From NCBI RefSeq assembly GCF_050574275.1, contig NZ_CP192260.1:1736001-1800000 (forward strand): 64,000 nucleotides of DNA, read 5' to 3'. This document shows, piece after piece, positions 7,810-16,273 of this stretch. The position numbers and the translations under genes were made by a program. This DNA comes from Virgibacillus_F flavescens. Its GTDB lineage: Bacteria > Bacillota > Bacilli > Bacillales > Amphibacillaceae. The notes below the pieces were generated by a model. The model had not been told where the DNA came from, did no database searches, and saw only the letters and a program-made list of their open reading frames with translations. The first letter of the stretch is position 1. Each line of letters starts with the position of its first letter.

Positions 7810-8712
7810 TTAAAAATGGGAGAAGGTGGATCGCAATCCTTCTTCCAGCGGATATGTAACCTTCCATTTCAATTGCTTAAGTGCTTGTCCGTTATCAAGA
7901 TAGCTGTTTTTAATTTCCCCTGTTCTTCCATCCTGATACGCAGGTGCTAAGGACGTACCTAAGTGGGAGTTTAATAAAGCTACTAGTTCATTTATACTAG
8001 TAGACGTATTCGTACTAATGTTAAAGATTTTATTCTTTCCTTGATGAATTGCAGCTACTGTAGCTGCTGCAACATCTTTCACATAAATATAGTCTCTGGT
8101 TTGGGTGCCGTCATCGTAAACAACAGGAGGCTGATTATTCTTCATCCGATTTAAAAAAATGGATACGACATCGTTCGCTTGTTCAAGGTTTGACGTTTGA
8201 CCATAAACATTGGAATACCTTAATACAGTATAGTTTATCTTGTGTAATTCTGAAAAAGATTTAACGTATTTTTCAGCAGAAAGCTTAGATATTCCATAAA
8301 ACGAAACTGGCTCCAATGGATGTGCTTCGTCTAACCCCAAATAAACTGGCTCTCCATAGACAGCTGCAGAAGAAGCAAATATTATCTTTTTCACATGATG
8401 TCTTTTACAATTGTTAAGAATATTAATGGTACCTAAGATATTTGTATCTGCGTCTGATTTAGGATCGTCTAGTGACCTGTTTACATCAACCTGAGCAGCA
8501 AGATGAATAACTATATCGGGTTTTTCTAACTTGAATATTTCATCCGTTTCTTCTGTAATGTCTAAAGAATGGCAACTGACTTTTCCCCAAGTACTCCCAT
8601 GTAATTGACTGCAATTGTAGTCTAAGATAGCAACATCATAATTTTCAGCTGTTAATTCAGCTACTATATGTCTTCCAATAAATCCAGCGCCGCCCGTAAC
8701 AAGTACTTTCAA
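7810..8712 (-). CDS. NAD-dependent epimerase (GalE-like, nucleotide-sugar)
   Basis: A 300-residue extended SDR enzyme. The Rossmann motif GGAGFIG is at residues 7-13, the catalytic serine region reads SSAAVYG, and the Y-x3-K pair is YGISK. HLAAQVDV and the VLRYSNVYG segment are typical of UDP-glucose/UDP-GlcNAc 4-epimerases and dTDP-glucose dehydratase relatives, so a nucleotide sugar is the likely substrate. It is the first gene of a minus-strand run that continues with phnDEC and the deacetylase. The selD terminator lies just upstream. A pairing of epimerase with a PhnDEC transporter is unusual and may mean sugar-phosphonate or sugar-phosphate handling, but this is inference. Confidence 0.88.
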   Translation of the reverse strand: MKVLVTGGAGFIGRHIVAELTAENYDVAILDYNCSQLHGSTWGKVSCHSLDITEETDEIFKLEKPDIVIHLAAQVDVNRSLDDPKSDADTNILGTINILNNCKRHHVKKIIFASSAAVYGEPVYLGLDEAHPLEPVSFYGISKLSAEKYVKSFSELHKINYTVLRYSNVYGQTSNLEQANDVVSIFLNRMKNNQPPVVYDDGTQTRDYIYVKDVAAATVAAIHQGKNKIFNISTNTSTSINELVALLNSHLGTSLAPAYQDGRTGEIKNSYLDNGQALKQLKWKVTYPLEEGLRSTFSHF

Positions 8713-8798
8713 TAGGCTTAATCCCTTCTATGACTTTAACTTTTTAGTAGTCTGTTGTCTATTAATCGAATAAATAAGTTACCAATAGTAACTCTCTT

Positions 8799-8829
8799 TA
8801 GTTAAAACAAGGGCTCTAGGTGAGCCCTC
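8799..8829 (-). terminator. Probable intrinsic terminator of the glycosyltransferase-selD operon
   Basis: A 7-bp stem AGGGCTC/GAGCCCT (8810-8816 with 8822-8828) with 5-nt loop is followed on the minus strand by TTGTTTTAAC. It is moderate in strength; some read-through into the epimerase gene is possible. Confidence 0.65.
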
Positions 8830-9882
8830 TTAAATAACTGATATTCGACCTGAATTCTCAGTTGTTACTTCGCCGATAATAGCAGCGTCTACTTTATTCT
8901 TTTTTAATTTATGCTGTAATGAATCTGCTTCAGCAGCAGGAACTGAAATCAACAGTCCGCCAGATGTAACAGCATCACATAAGATAAGCTGATCAATTTC
9001 ACTAATGCTTGCATCATAGTCAATTCGGCCATCGAGCCATTTATGATTCTTTTTCGTTCCACCTGGTATAACGTTCTTTTCAGCAAGTTCTTTTGTTCCG
9101 GAAAGCACTGGAACGTTTTTACTGTTAATCGTGATACCGACATTACTGCCTTCAGCAATTTCAAGGGTATGCCCAAGCAAACCAAATCCGGTTACATCTG
9201 TACAGGCATTTACCGTGTAATCTTCCATTGATTCGGCTGCATACTTATTCAATGTAGCCATTACATTCATTACATTTTCCAAATCATCTTTCGAAAGTAA
9301 ATCCTGCTTAATTGCTGTTGTTAGAATTCCAACGCCAATTGGTTTGGTTAGAATCAGTCGATCACCAGGTTGTGCGCCAACATTTGCACGAATCCGGTCA
9401 GGATGTATCGTTCCAGTGACAGATAAACCGAATTTCGGTTCTTCGTCATCGATAGAGTGACCACCGACCAGCGTTGCACCGGATTCAGCTATTTTATCAG
9501 CAGCACCTGCGAGAATCTCAGCAAGTATACTTTTATCTAATGTATTTATTGGAAATCCAACAATGTTCATAGCTGTAATCGGCTTTCCACCCATTGCGTA
9601 AACGTCGCTCAGAGAATTAGCAGCACCAATCTGACCGAACATATAGGGATCGTCAACAATTGGAGTGAAGAAGTCAAGCGTTTGAACTAATGCAATATCA
9701 TCACTTATTTTATACACACCGGCATCATCCGATGTATCCAGTCCGACAAGCAAATTCGGGTCGGGAACTGTCTTAGGTAAATGACGCAGAACCTGCGCCA
9801 GGTCTTCAGGACCAATTTTGCATCCTCAGCCACCTTTTGTAGATAAAGAAGTTAATTTAATGATTTCTTCTTTCTTTGACAA
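8830..9882 (-). CDS. selD: Selenide, water dikinase (SelD), itself a selenoprotein with in-frame TGA
   Basis: SelD makes selenophosphate from selenide and ATP, the selenium donor for Sec-tRNA and other seleno-compounds. Reading from TTG 9882 (ribosome binding site GAGGGGTGAG) gives 350 residues with codon 19 = TGA in the context KGG-U-GCKIGPEDLAQVL. This is exactly the catalytic Sec/Cys position of SelD, with the essential lysine at residue 22. Beyond it the ATP-binding motifs run on without a break: DDAGVY, TLDFFTPIVDDPY, GAANSLSDVYAMGG, GGHSID and TDVTGFGLLGH. A start at the later methionine (9753) would remove 43 residues including the catalytic site and should be rejected. The gene sits 30 bp after a glycosyltransferase in a probable two-gene operon. 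Confidence 0.95.
9790..9828 (-). promoter_or_regulatory. Sec codon (TGA) of selD and putative bacterial SECIS hairpin
   Basis: The TGA is at 9826-9828. Twenty-one nt further on the minus strand is a 6-bp stem (GACCTG with CAGGTT, 9804-9790) closing a GCG loop, about 27 nt from the TGA to the loop. Bacterial SECIS elements lie within the coding region just after the UGA and have a small apical loop with a guanine near its 5' side, so position and form fit. The fold is by eye only. Confidence 0.7.
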
Positions 9883-9912
9883 TTATCTCACCCCTCAATC
9901 TAAAACTTGAAC

Positions 9913-10908
9913 TTATTTCAAGGCTTCTCTGTAAATCTCCATCAATTTATTTGCTTCATAGCTGCTGGAATGATTTTCAGAAATGTACCTTTTTGCTGAA
10001 TCGCTTATTTTCTTTCTTATTGTGATATTATTCATGATTTTTTCTGCATAATCAAGAAATTGGTCTGGATTGTCATAAACAAACCCTGTGATACCGTGTT
10101 CAACGATGTTACGGTTTCCCTGGTTGCCTGATACTAACACTGGCAAACCATATCCCATTCCTTCCAGAATAGCAGAAGACTGACCCTCAGAGTGTGAACT
10201 ATTGAGAATCGTATCTGTCTGCTGGAAAATTGCTCCCATATCAGCATGGTCGACTTGCCCTAAATAGGCTATCCAATCACTGTTTTCTTTAACAAGATTT
10301 TTAACAGTGTTTCCTTCTTCTTCCTCAATAATTGGACCTACAAGCCATAGACGAATCATGGGATATTTAGTATGCAGATTTCGTAGCATTTCAATTGCAC
10401 CAGGGATATTTTTCACCTTTCTAATTCCAGCAGGTAATGTATACAAAAAAGTATTTGATTCTTTAGCAGGGTTAAACGAATTTTGATGAAAATCGCCAGT
10501 ACCCTGATGAATGACTGCTATTTTAGATTCTAAATCCGGTACTTCGTTCAATAAAGTCATTTTTGCTTTTTTGTCAAAAACATGAATTGCTTTAGCTTCT
10601 CTCAAACAGGTCAGTACTGTTGCTCGCTTATCTTCGTTAAATAGGTCGTGATTTAAATCGGTACCGGTTAAGGTGATTACATAATTATCAACTGATATAT
10701 TCCATTTTTCTTTAAATGTATAGAAATGATAAGCGTGAAATCCGTGGACAATATCTGCTTTTGGAAATGTGGTTATTGGTGTATCATCCGTTGAAGATAC
10801 AATTTCTGATTGGATTCCTAATTTTTCAAGCCCTTCAGCAATTCGCAGTACGGTAATCGTATTTCCTCTTGGCTGGTGAAAATTAGGTGTTACTAACAGA
10901 ACCTTCAA
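9913..10908 (-). CDS. Family-4 glycosyltransferase, candidate SenB-like selenosugar synthase
   Basis: A 331-residue GT-B glycosyltransferase with no membrane segment. The C-terminal nucleotide-sugar site has the GT4 E-x7-E pattern (SEGQSSAILEGMG) and the following GLPVLVSGNQGNRNIVEHG. The N-terminus (VTPNFHQPRGNTITVLRIAEGL) and the TLTGTDLNHDL segment resemble SenB, the enzyme that couples a UDP-sugar to selenophosphate in selenoneine synthesis, where its partner SenC is a SelD homologue. The gene is 30 bp upstream of selD on the same strand, repeating that SenB-SenC pairing; no SenA is seen. It starts with TTG at 10908. An ordinary surface-polymer GT4 remains possible. Fold assignment is firm, the SenB link is inference from motif recall and context. 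Confidence 0.8.
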   Translation of the reverse strand: MKVLLVTPNFHQPRGNTITVLRIAEGLEKLGIQSEIVSSTDDTPITTFPKADIVHGFHAYHFYTFKEKWNISVDNYVITLTGTDLNHDLFNEDKRATVLTCLREAKAIHVFDKKAKMTLLNEVPDLESKIAVIHQGTGDFHQNSFNPAKESNTFLYTLPAGIRKVKNIPGAIEMLRNLHTKYPMIRLWLVGPIIEEEEGNTVKNLVKENSDWIAYLGQVDHADMGAIFQQTDTILNSSHSEGQSSAILEGMGYGLPVLVSGNQGNRNIVEHGITGFVYDNPDQFLDYAEKIMNNITIRKKISDSAKRYISENHSSSYEANKLMEIYREALK

Positions 10909-11128
10909 TACTTCTCATCCTTTAGAATTAATAGTAGTATAGAGTAAAATAATTGACTATCTTACGTAGCTATTTATGTATCTTCAATAATTTGTATTGA
11001 TTGATAAATGATACTTGAAGCAAATCACAAATGTTCTTCTAGAAACGGTTATTATTACGTAATTGATACAAACTGTCCAGTAACGCATAACTTTTTAAAT
11101 GGAAATTGTTACGTTACATTTATTAGCC

Positions 11129-11337
11129 GTTGAAAAAGTTACGCGAAATACGGAGTAAGTGGATCTGCGATCGCATCATCGAATTCACTTCGCTTTCCGC
11201 GGGCACGGCTTCAGTCTCCTCGAGAAACCCACTCTGCGGGGTCTTCAGACTCGTGCTGTTCCCGCAGGAGTCTCGTGAATTCGATGATGCTAGGTTGAGG
11301 TTAAATAAATAATTTTAACATCTACCTCTTTTTCAGT
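11129..11337. repeat. Family A inverted-repeat element, copy 2
   Basis: Ends TGAAAAAGT and CTTTTTCAGT; inner 15-bp perfect inverted repeat GCATCATCGAATTCA (from 11173) against its inverse ending at 11290. The core contains CGCTTTCCGCGGGCACG and CCCGCAGGAGTC. A short open frame across it is not a gene. Confidence 0.85.
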
Positions 11338-11395
11338 AGTTTGGGTGTGGACCATATAACGCTATATCATCCATACTACGACAAGTGATTGGAAC

Positions 11396-11455
11396 GGATG
11401 ACAGTCGACTTCTGCGGGAGGCTCACCACCGCCCTAAGGTGCGCGACTGCCATCC
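11396..11455. repeat. Family B GC-rich inverted repeat, short copy 1
   Basis: Core bounded by GGATGACAGTCG (11396-11407) and CGACTGCCATCC (11444-11455), with CTGCGGGAGGCTCACCACCG between. Related to the larger copy at 33448-33549. Nothing else recognisable lies between 10909 and the tRNA at 11566 besides this and family A copy 2. Confidence 0.75.
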
Positions 11456-11565
11456 GTGGAAATCACGCCGCTGTTATAACGTAGTTTATTTTCGGAGCAA
11501 TGTAGTTATTTCACAGTGTATACTTTGTATCATTTATTTTAGGATTGAATAAATAAAGCGTAATT

Positions 11566-11662
11566 TGGCGGGACTGTGTGGGAATCGAACCCACCGAACC
11601 TGGCACGCAGGTCCCTCAGGGTTTTGAAGACCCAGGGGAACACCAGTCACCCAACCAGCCCC
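11566..11662 (-). tRNA. selC: tRNA-Sec (UCA anticodon)
   Basis: A 97-nt selenocysteine tRNA read on the minus strand, starting GGGGCTGG and ending in the discriminator G plus encoded CCA. The anticodon loop is CTTCAAA with TCA at 11625-11627, which reads UGA. A long variable arm (ACCTG-CGTGC-CAGGT) and a T-arm GTGGG-TTCGATT-CCCAC are clear. The acceptor stem is 7 bp plus a G-A position where the usual bacterial Sec tRNA has an eighth pair, and the D stem holds one mismatch. It is divergent from selB, 82 bp away. It reads UGA codons such as the one in selD. The protein frames drawn across it are spurious. Confidence 0.95.
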
Positions 11663-11744
11663 ATTATATATAGTAACTACTCGATTATATACGCAAGAAG
11701 AGTTTTACCTCAAGTAAAAGACAACAAGGTTCAAAGGAAAGCGG

Positions 11745-13649
11745 GTGTATACGTTGGAACTATCCTATTACACAATTGGCATGGCAGGACATATTGATCA
11801 TGGCAAAACGTCATTAACAAAAGCCTTAACCACTATCGATACAGATCGATTAAAGGAAGAGAAAGAAAGAAACATTTCAATTGAATTGGGTTTTGCTCCA
11901 CTGAAGTTGAAAGATGATGTTCGTGTTTCTATCGTAGACGTTCCTGGGCATGAACGGTTTATTCGTCAAATGATTGCTGGTGTAGCCGGAATTGACTTGG
12001 TTATGCTGGTTGTTGCTGCTGATGAAGGGGTTATGCCACAGACTAAAGAGCACATTGAAATTCTGGAGTTTCTTGGAATTGAACGCTGTATTGTTGTAGT
12101 TACAAAGGTTGACAAAGTAGATAAGGAATTAATGGAGTTTGTAGAAGCTGAAATAAAGGAAGAACTGACAGATTCAGGTTACCGTAATTCCCCTTTTGTA
12201 TATGTTAATAGTATAAGTGGGGAAGGAATCGAGAAGGTAAAAGAATTAATTTTCACGGAGTTAGTAACGGTGAAAAAGCGTAATGCTGGCGGATCATTTC
12301 GTTTGCCAATCGACCACGTATTTACCCTTCAGGGGCATGGAACAATTGTCAGAGGCACGATTTATGAAGGTATGGTACAAAAAGGGAGCGAGTTATCCAT
12401 TTTACCTGAGGGCCTAAAAGTAAAAGCCCGGCAAATTCAGGTCCATCAGGAAAGCGTGAAACAAGCGAATGCTGGACAGCGAGCAGCAATTAATCTTAGC
12501 AGTGTGAACAAAGAACAGATAAAACGTGGAGATGTACTGGTTGATTCAAACCATTTCCTGATTTCAGACACAGTAGATGTTACCTTGAAATTTGTCAATG
12601 AGCTGGCAGCTCCGATTAAACAACGAGCACCAGTGCGAATATATATCGGCACGTCAGAAGTTTCAGGAAAGATTATATTTTATGATAGAAATGCTGTAAA
12701 GGATGGCGGTGAGGAAGTACTGTGCCAAATCAAATTGGAAGAAGCGGTGGTAGTCCGGCGCGGGGACCGCTTTATTTTAAGAAGGCCCACTCCTGTTGAA
12801 ACACTTGGGGGTGGCTGGATTATTCAGCCAAATGGCAGTAACTATCGTTTCGGTGATGACACAATCAGGATGCTGCAAAACAAGAAAGCTGGTTCACCGG
12901 AAGATCTTATACAGGATGCACTATCCAAGCAAAAAATCATGGACAGGAAACAGCTTATTCAGATGAGCTCAGTTGATGGAAACGAAGCCGACAACGTGAT
13001 TGAATCTTTGTTGAGGAATGAAGTGATGGTGGAAGTATCTCACAACAATTTTGTTCTGGTAACCACACTATCAGCGCTGCAAAAAAAAATCACATCCATT
13101 TTGCAACGTTATCATGAAGACTATACGATGCGCGTGGGAATGGATAAGGCGGAACTCGTTCAGTTCGTGAGCAGTAGTTATCCGAACACTGTCATCGAGT
13201 ACTGTTTAACGGATTTAGTAAATCAAACTACTTTATTTAAATCTAATCAGTTTCTTGCCATTGCATCATTTCAGCCAGCCATGCCAAGCGAGTGGAAAAA
13301 AAGAATGAGTGAACTTCTTACGGCATTAGAGGAAGATGGGAGTACGCCAAAAAGATGGGATGAATATGTTGAACTTGCTGGACTTCCTCAGGCTGAGGCA
13401 GTCGAATTAAAACGATACGTCATTATGATGAAACAAGTTTATCCATTAACAGATGAAATTCTGATTCATCGAACAGGTTTTCAACGAATGTTGGGCAAAC
13501 TTAAGAAAGAAACGAAAGACACGTTTAAATTAAAAGAAGCAAAGGAAGCTTTAGGTATTTCAAGAAAGTATTTAATTCCTTTCCTTGATTTATTGGATGA
13601 ATTAAACGTGACGGTTCGTCATGATGAGGAGCGAAAGTGGAATGAGTGA
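11745..13649 (+). CDS. selB: Selenocysteine-specific translation elongation factor SelB
   Basis: A 634-residue GTPase that brings Sec-tRNA to UGA codons followed by a SECIS hairpin. The G1 motif AGHIDHGKTS is at residues 14-23, the G3 motif is DVPGHERF and the G4 motif TKVD, followed by EF-Tu-like domains and a C-terminal half of winged-helix repeats that bind SECIS RNA. The KALTTIDTDRLKEEKERNISIELGFA block is diagnostic for SelB. Start is GTG 11745 behind AAAGGA; a TTG at 11754 would also give a normal N-terminus. It is followed by selA and ltaE on the same strand with short gaps, likely one operon. Confidence 0.97.
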   Translation: MYTLELSYYTIGMAGHIDHGKTSLTKALTTIDTDRLKEEKERNISIELGFAPLKLKDDVRVSIVDVPGHERFIRQMIAGVAGIDLVMLVVAADEGVMPQTKEHIEILEFLGIERCIVVVTKVDKVDKELMEFVEAEIKEELTDSGYRNSPFVYVNSISGEGIEKVKELIFTELVTVKKRNAGGSFRLPIDHVFTLQGHGTIVRGTIYEGMVQKGSELSILPEGLKVKARQIQVHQESVKQANAGQRAAINLSSVNKEQIKRGDVLVDSNHFLISDTVDVTLKFVNELAAPIKQRAPVRIYIGTSEVSGKIIFYDRNAVKDGGEEVLCQIKLEEAVVVRRGDRFILRRPTPVETLGGGWIIQPNGSNYRFGDDTIRMLQNKKAGSPEDLIQDALSKQKIMDRKQLIQMSSVDGNEADNVIESLLRNEVMVEVSHNNFVLVTTLSALQKKITSILQRYHEDYTMRVGMDKAELVQFVSSSYPNTVIEYCLTDLVNQTTLFKSNQFLAIASFQPAMPSEWKKRMSELLTALEEDGSTPKRWDEYVELAGLPQAEAVELKRYVIMMKQVYPLTDEILIHRTGFQRMLGKLKKETKDTFKLKEAKEALGISRKYLIPFLDLLDELNVTVRHDEERKWNE

Positions 13650-13674
13650 ACGGAAGGATACGGAGGCTGGAAAA

Positions 13675-15075
13675 ATGAGACAATTACTTCGGGAAATGCC
13701 AGCGATACATGAAATACAAAATACGGAACGCTACAGGAAATTACGTAGTTCCGAAAGAATTTCCGATAACCTGCTTAGGAAATTGGTTCGGGAATCCACT
13801 AATTATGTGCGAGACAAAATCCTCAACGGGGACATCGAATCAAACCAGTGTACGGAGCAAGCATTTTTACAGATGATTTTAAGTGACTTAGAGGAAAAGA
13901 CACAAGCATTTTTGAAAAGTCGTTTAACTAACCTGATTAATGGTACTGGAACCGTGCTGCATACAAATTTAGGCAGGTCGAGACTTAGTGAACAAGCGGT
14001 TAACCATGTCGTTGAAGTCGCAGCGGGCTACTCCAACCTGGAATTTGAAATAGCGGAGGGCAAGCGTGGATCGAGACACGACATCGTGGAAAATTTGTTG
14101 AAAGAGACTACTGGTGCTGAAGCGGCAATGGTGGTGAATAACAATGCAGCGGCGGTATTTCTTATTTTAAGGGCACTTGCTAAGGAAAAAGAAGTGATTG
14201 TTTCCAGAGGTCAGCTTGTTGAAATTGGTGGTTCCTTTCGTATTTCTTCTATAATGGAAGAAAGCGGTGCAAATCTTGTTGAAGTGGGGACAACCAATAA
14301 GACGCACTTATTTGATTACGAAAATGCAGTTAATGAGAATACCTCAATGATTTTAAAGGTTCATACAAGCAATTTTAAAACGATTGGTTTTACGGAAGCT
14401 GTTGGGATTAATGACCTTGTACATATAAAAAATCAGAATCCGCACGTTATCGTTTATGAAGATTTAGGAAGCGGTTCGTTGTATGATTTTCAGGGAATTG
14501 GAATCGGGGATGAGCCAATTGTCAGCGGTATAATCGAATCAGGTGTTGATCTGGTTTCATTCAGTGGTGATAAGTTGCTGGGTGGGCCACAGGCAGGGAT
14601 TATCGCTGGAAAAAAAGAACTTATTGAAAAGCTGAAAAGCCATCAATTGGCAAGAGTGCTTCGTGTTGATAAGATGACGCTCGCAGCGCTTGAAGAAACA
14701 CTGAAAATATACCTTTCTGATGAGCAGACGCTCGATAAACTTCCCACTATACGGGATATTAAGAAAAAAGTAGAAGTGATACGGGCACAGGCTGAAAGCT
14801 TTAGAGACCAAATAATAGATTTATCTTACGAGATAAGTGTAGAGGATGGGATTTCACAAGTTGGTGGGGGAACTATGCCTGACGTTGAGCTTCCAACAAG
14901 TGTTGCTGCAATTTCCCATAACCGATTTACAGCTGAGGAATTGGCTGCGAATCTGCGCAAAGGAACACCACCAATAATTACACGGGTGAGAGATAATAAA
15001 GTAGTCGTTGACTTTCGGACGATAACCGATGAGGAAATGGCACTAGTAATAGAACGTTTCAGATATATTGGGTAA
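13675..15075 (+). CDS. selA: L-seryl-tRNA(Sec) selenium transferase SelA
   Basis: A PLP enzyme that converts seryl-tRNA(Sec) to selenocysteinyl-tRNA(Sec) using selenophosphate. The PLP lysine lies in SGDKLLGGPQ (Lys300), and NGTGTVLHTNLGRS plus VEIGGSFRI are SelA hallmarks. I choose ATG 13675, which has GGAGG at an 8-nt spacing and gives 466 residues beginning MRQLLREMPAIHE, the usual SelA N-terminus. Upstream starts at 13621 and 13642 would overlap selB and add a non-conserved tail. It lies 25 bp after selB. Confidence 0.96.
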   Translation: MRQLLREMPAIHEIQNTERYRKLRSSERISDNLLRKLVRESTNYVRDKILNGDIESNQCTEQAFLQMILSDLEEKTQAFLKSRLTNLINGTGTVLHTNLGRSRLSEQAVNHVVEVAAGYSNLEFEIAEGKRGSRHDIVENLLKETTGAEAAMVVNNNAAAVFLILRALAKEKEVIVSRGQLVEIGGSFRISSIMEESGANLVEVGTTNKTHLFDYENAVNENTSMILKVHTSNFKTIGFTEAVGINDLVHIKNQNPHVIVYEDLGSGSLYDFQGIGIGDEPIVSGIIESGVDLVSFSGDKLLGGPQAGIIAGKKELIEKLKSHQLARVLRVDKMTLAALEETLKIYLSDEQTLDKLPTIRDIKKKVEVIRAQAESFRDQIIDLSYEISVEDGISQVGGGTMPDVELPTSVAAISHNRFTAEELAANLRKGTPPIITRVRDNKVVVDFRTITDEEMALVIERFRYIG

Positions 15076-15111
15076 CGGATAATTACAATTAAAACGAAAG
15101 GGACGGATAAA

Positions 15112-16131
15112 ATGATAGATCTGCGAAGTGATACGGTAACAAAACCAACAACTGAAATGAGACAAGCTGCGTTTGATGCTGAAGTAGGAGATGACGTATA
15201 CAACGAGGATCCGACACTTACAAAACTGGAAGAATTAGCAGCTGCTAAACTTGGGAAAGAAGCTGCGTTGTTTGTACCGAGTGGAACACAAGGAAATCAA
15301 ATAGCGGTATTAACACATTGTTTGCCAGGTCAGGAGATAATTTTAGAGGCAGAATCGCACATCTTTTATTATGAAGGTGCATCTATTTCTGCGTTTGCTG
15401 GTGTGCAGCCAAGAACGATTAAAGGGACAATGGGAGAGATGGATCCTGATCAAGTTAAGGCAGCGATACGGGAAGATGATATTCATATGCCGGAAACCGG
15501 ACTTATTTGTTTAGAGAATACGCATAACCGTTCAGGTGGAGCAATCGTTTCATTGGAAAATATGAAAAAGATTTACACGATTGCGCGTGAAGAAAATATT
15601 CCTGTACATTTAGATGGCGCAAGATTGTTTAACGCTGCAGTAGCAACTGGAATAGATATTAAGGAATTTGCTTCTGCGACCGATACTGTTCAGTTTTGTT
15701 TATCAAAAGGATTAGGAGCTCCTGTCGGTTCCATTATCGCTGGTAATGGTGAATTTATTAATAAAGCGAGAAAGTGGCGCAAACGATTAGGCGGAGGGCT
15801 AAGGCAAGCTGGAATCATTGCTGCTCCGGGAATAGTAGCCTTAACAACAATGGTAGAGCGATTGGCTGACGATCACGAAAATGCGAAAGTGCTTGCAGCA
15901 GGATTACAGGAGATACAAGGATTATCTGTTGAAAATAATGTTGATACAAATATCGTACTGATAAATACGAAAGAGGCAGGATTAACTTCAGCAGAATTTT
16001 TAGGAAAGCTTAAGACAGATGGGATCCTTGGAGTTTCTTTTGGACCACATACCGTTCGATTTACAACCCATTTCGATGTGTCCCGACAACAGATTAATAG
16101 TGTCATAGATAAAGTAAGTAAGCTAATCTAG
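15112..16131 (+). CDS. ltaE: Low-specificity L-threonine aldolase
   Basis: A 339-residue PLP enzyme that cleaves L-threonine or allo-threonine to glycine and acetaldehyde. The N-terminus IDLRSDTVTKPT, the histidine segment around ENTHNRSGG, and the PLP lysine in FCLSKGLGAPVGS (Lys199) are all typical, as is the length. It begins 36 bp after selA with a GGGACGG-type site, so it is probably co-transcribed with selB-selA. A role in supplying glycine to a selenium-dependent pathway such as glycine reductase is attractive, but no such genes are in this window. Confidence 0.95.
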   Translation: MIDLRSDTVTKPTTEMRQAAFDAEVGDDVYNEDPTLTKLEELAAAKLGKEAALFVPSGTQGNQIAVLTHCLPGQEIILEAESHIFYYEGASISAFAGVQPRTIKGTMGEMDPDQVKAAIREDDIHMPETGLICLENTHNRSGGAIVSLENMKKIYTIAREENIPVHLDGARLFNAAVATGIDIKEFASATDTVQFCLSKGLGAPVGSIIAGNGEFINKARKWRKRLGGGLRQAGIIAAPGIVALTTMVERLADDHENAKVLAAGLQEIQGLSVENNVDTNIVLINTKEAGLTSAEFLGKLKTDGILGVSFGPHTVRFTTHFDVSRQQINSVIDKVSKLI

Positions 16132-16273
16132 TTTATTTATTGAATTAAGATATATTTACTCATTTATTTTCACCGGATATAGTTTATAATGTTAATTTGA
16201 TGTAATTTTAGTACATGGTCAAGCATTTACTAATTATAGAAGTGAAAGCATAGATGATCATGGAGGTAAAGGT

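Noticed and set aside
8830..9753. SelD starting at methionine 9753 as a shorter protein
   Set aside because: It lacks the catalytic Sec/Lys segment, which is encoded just upstream in frame through a TGA behind a good RBS and TTG start.
11576..11797. 73-residue open frame over tRNA-Sec
   Set aside because: The sequence is the reverse strand of a clear tRNA gene and then overlaps the selB start.
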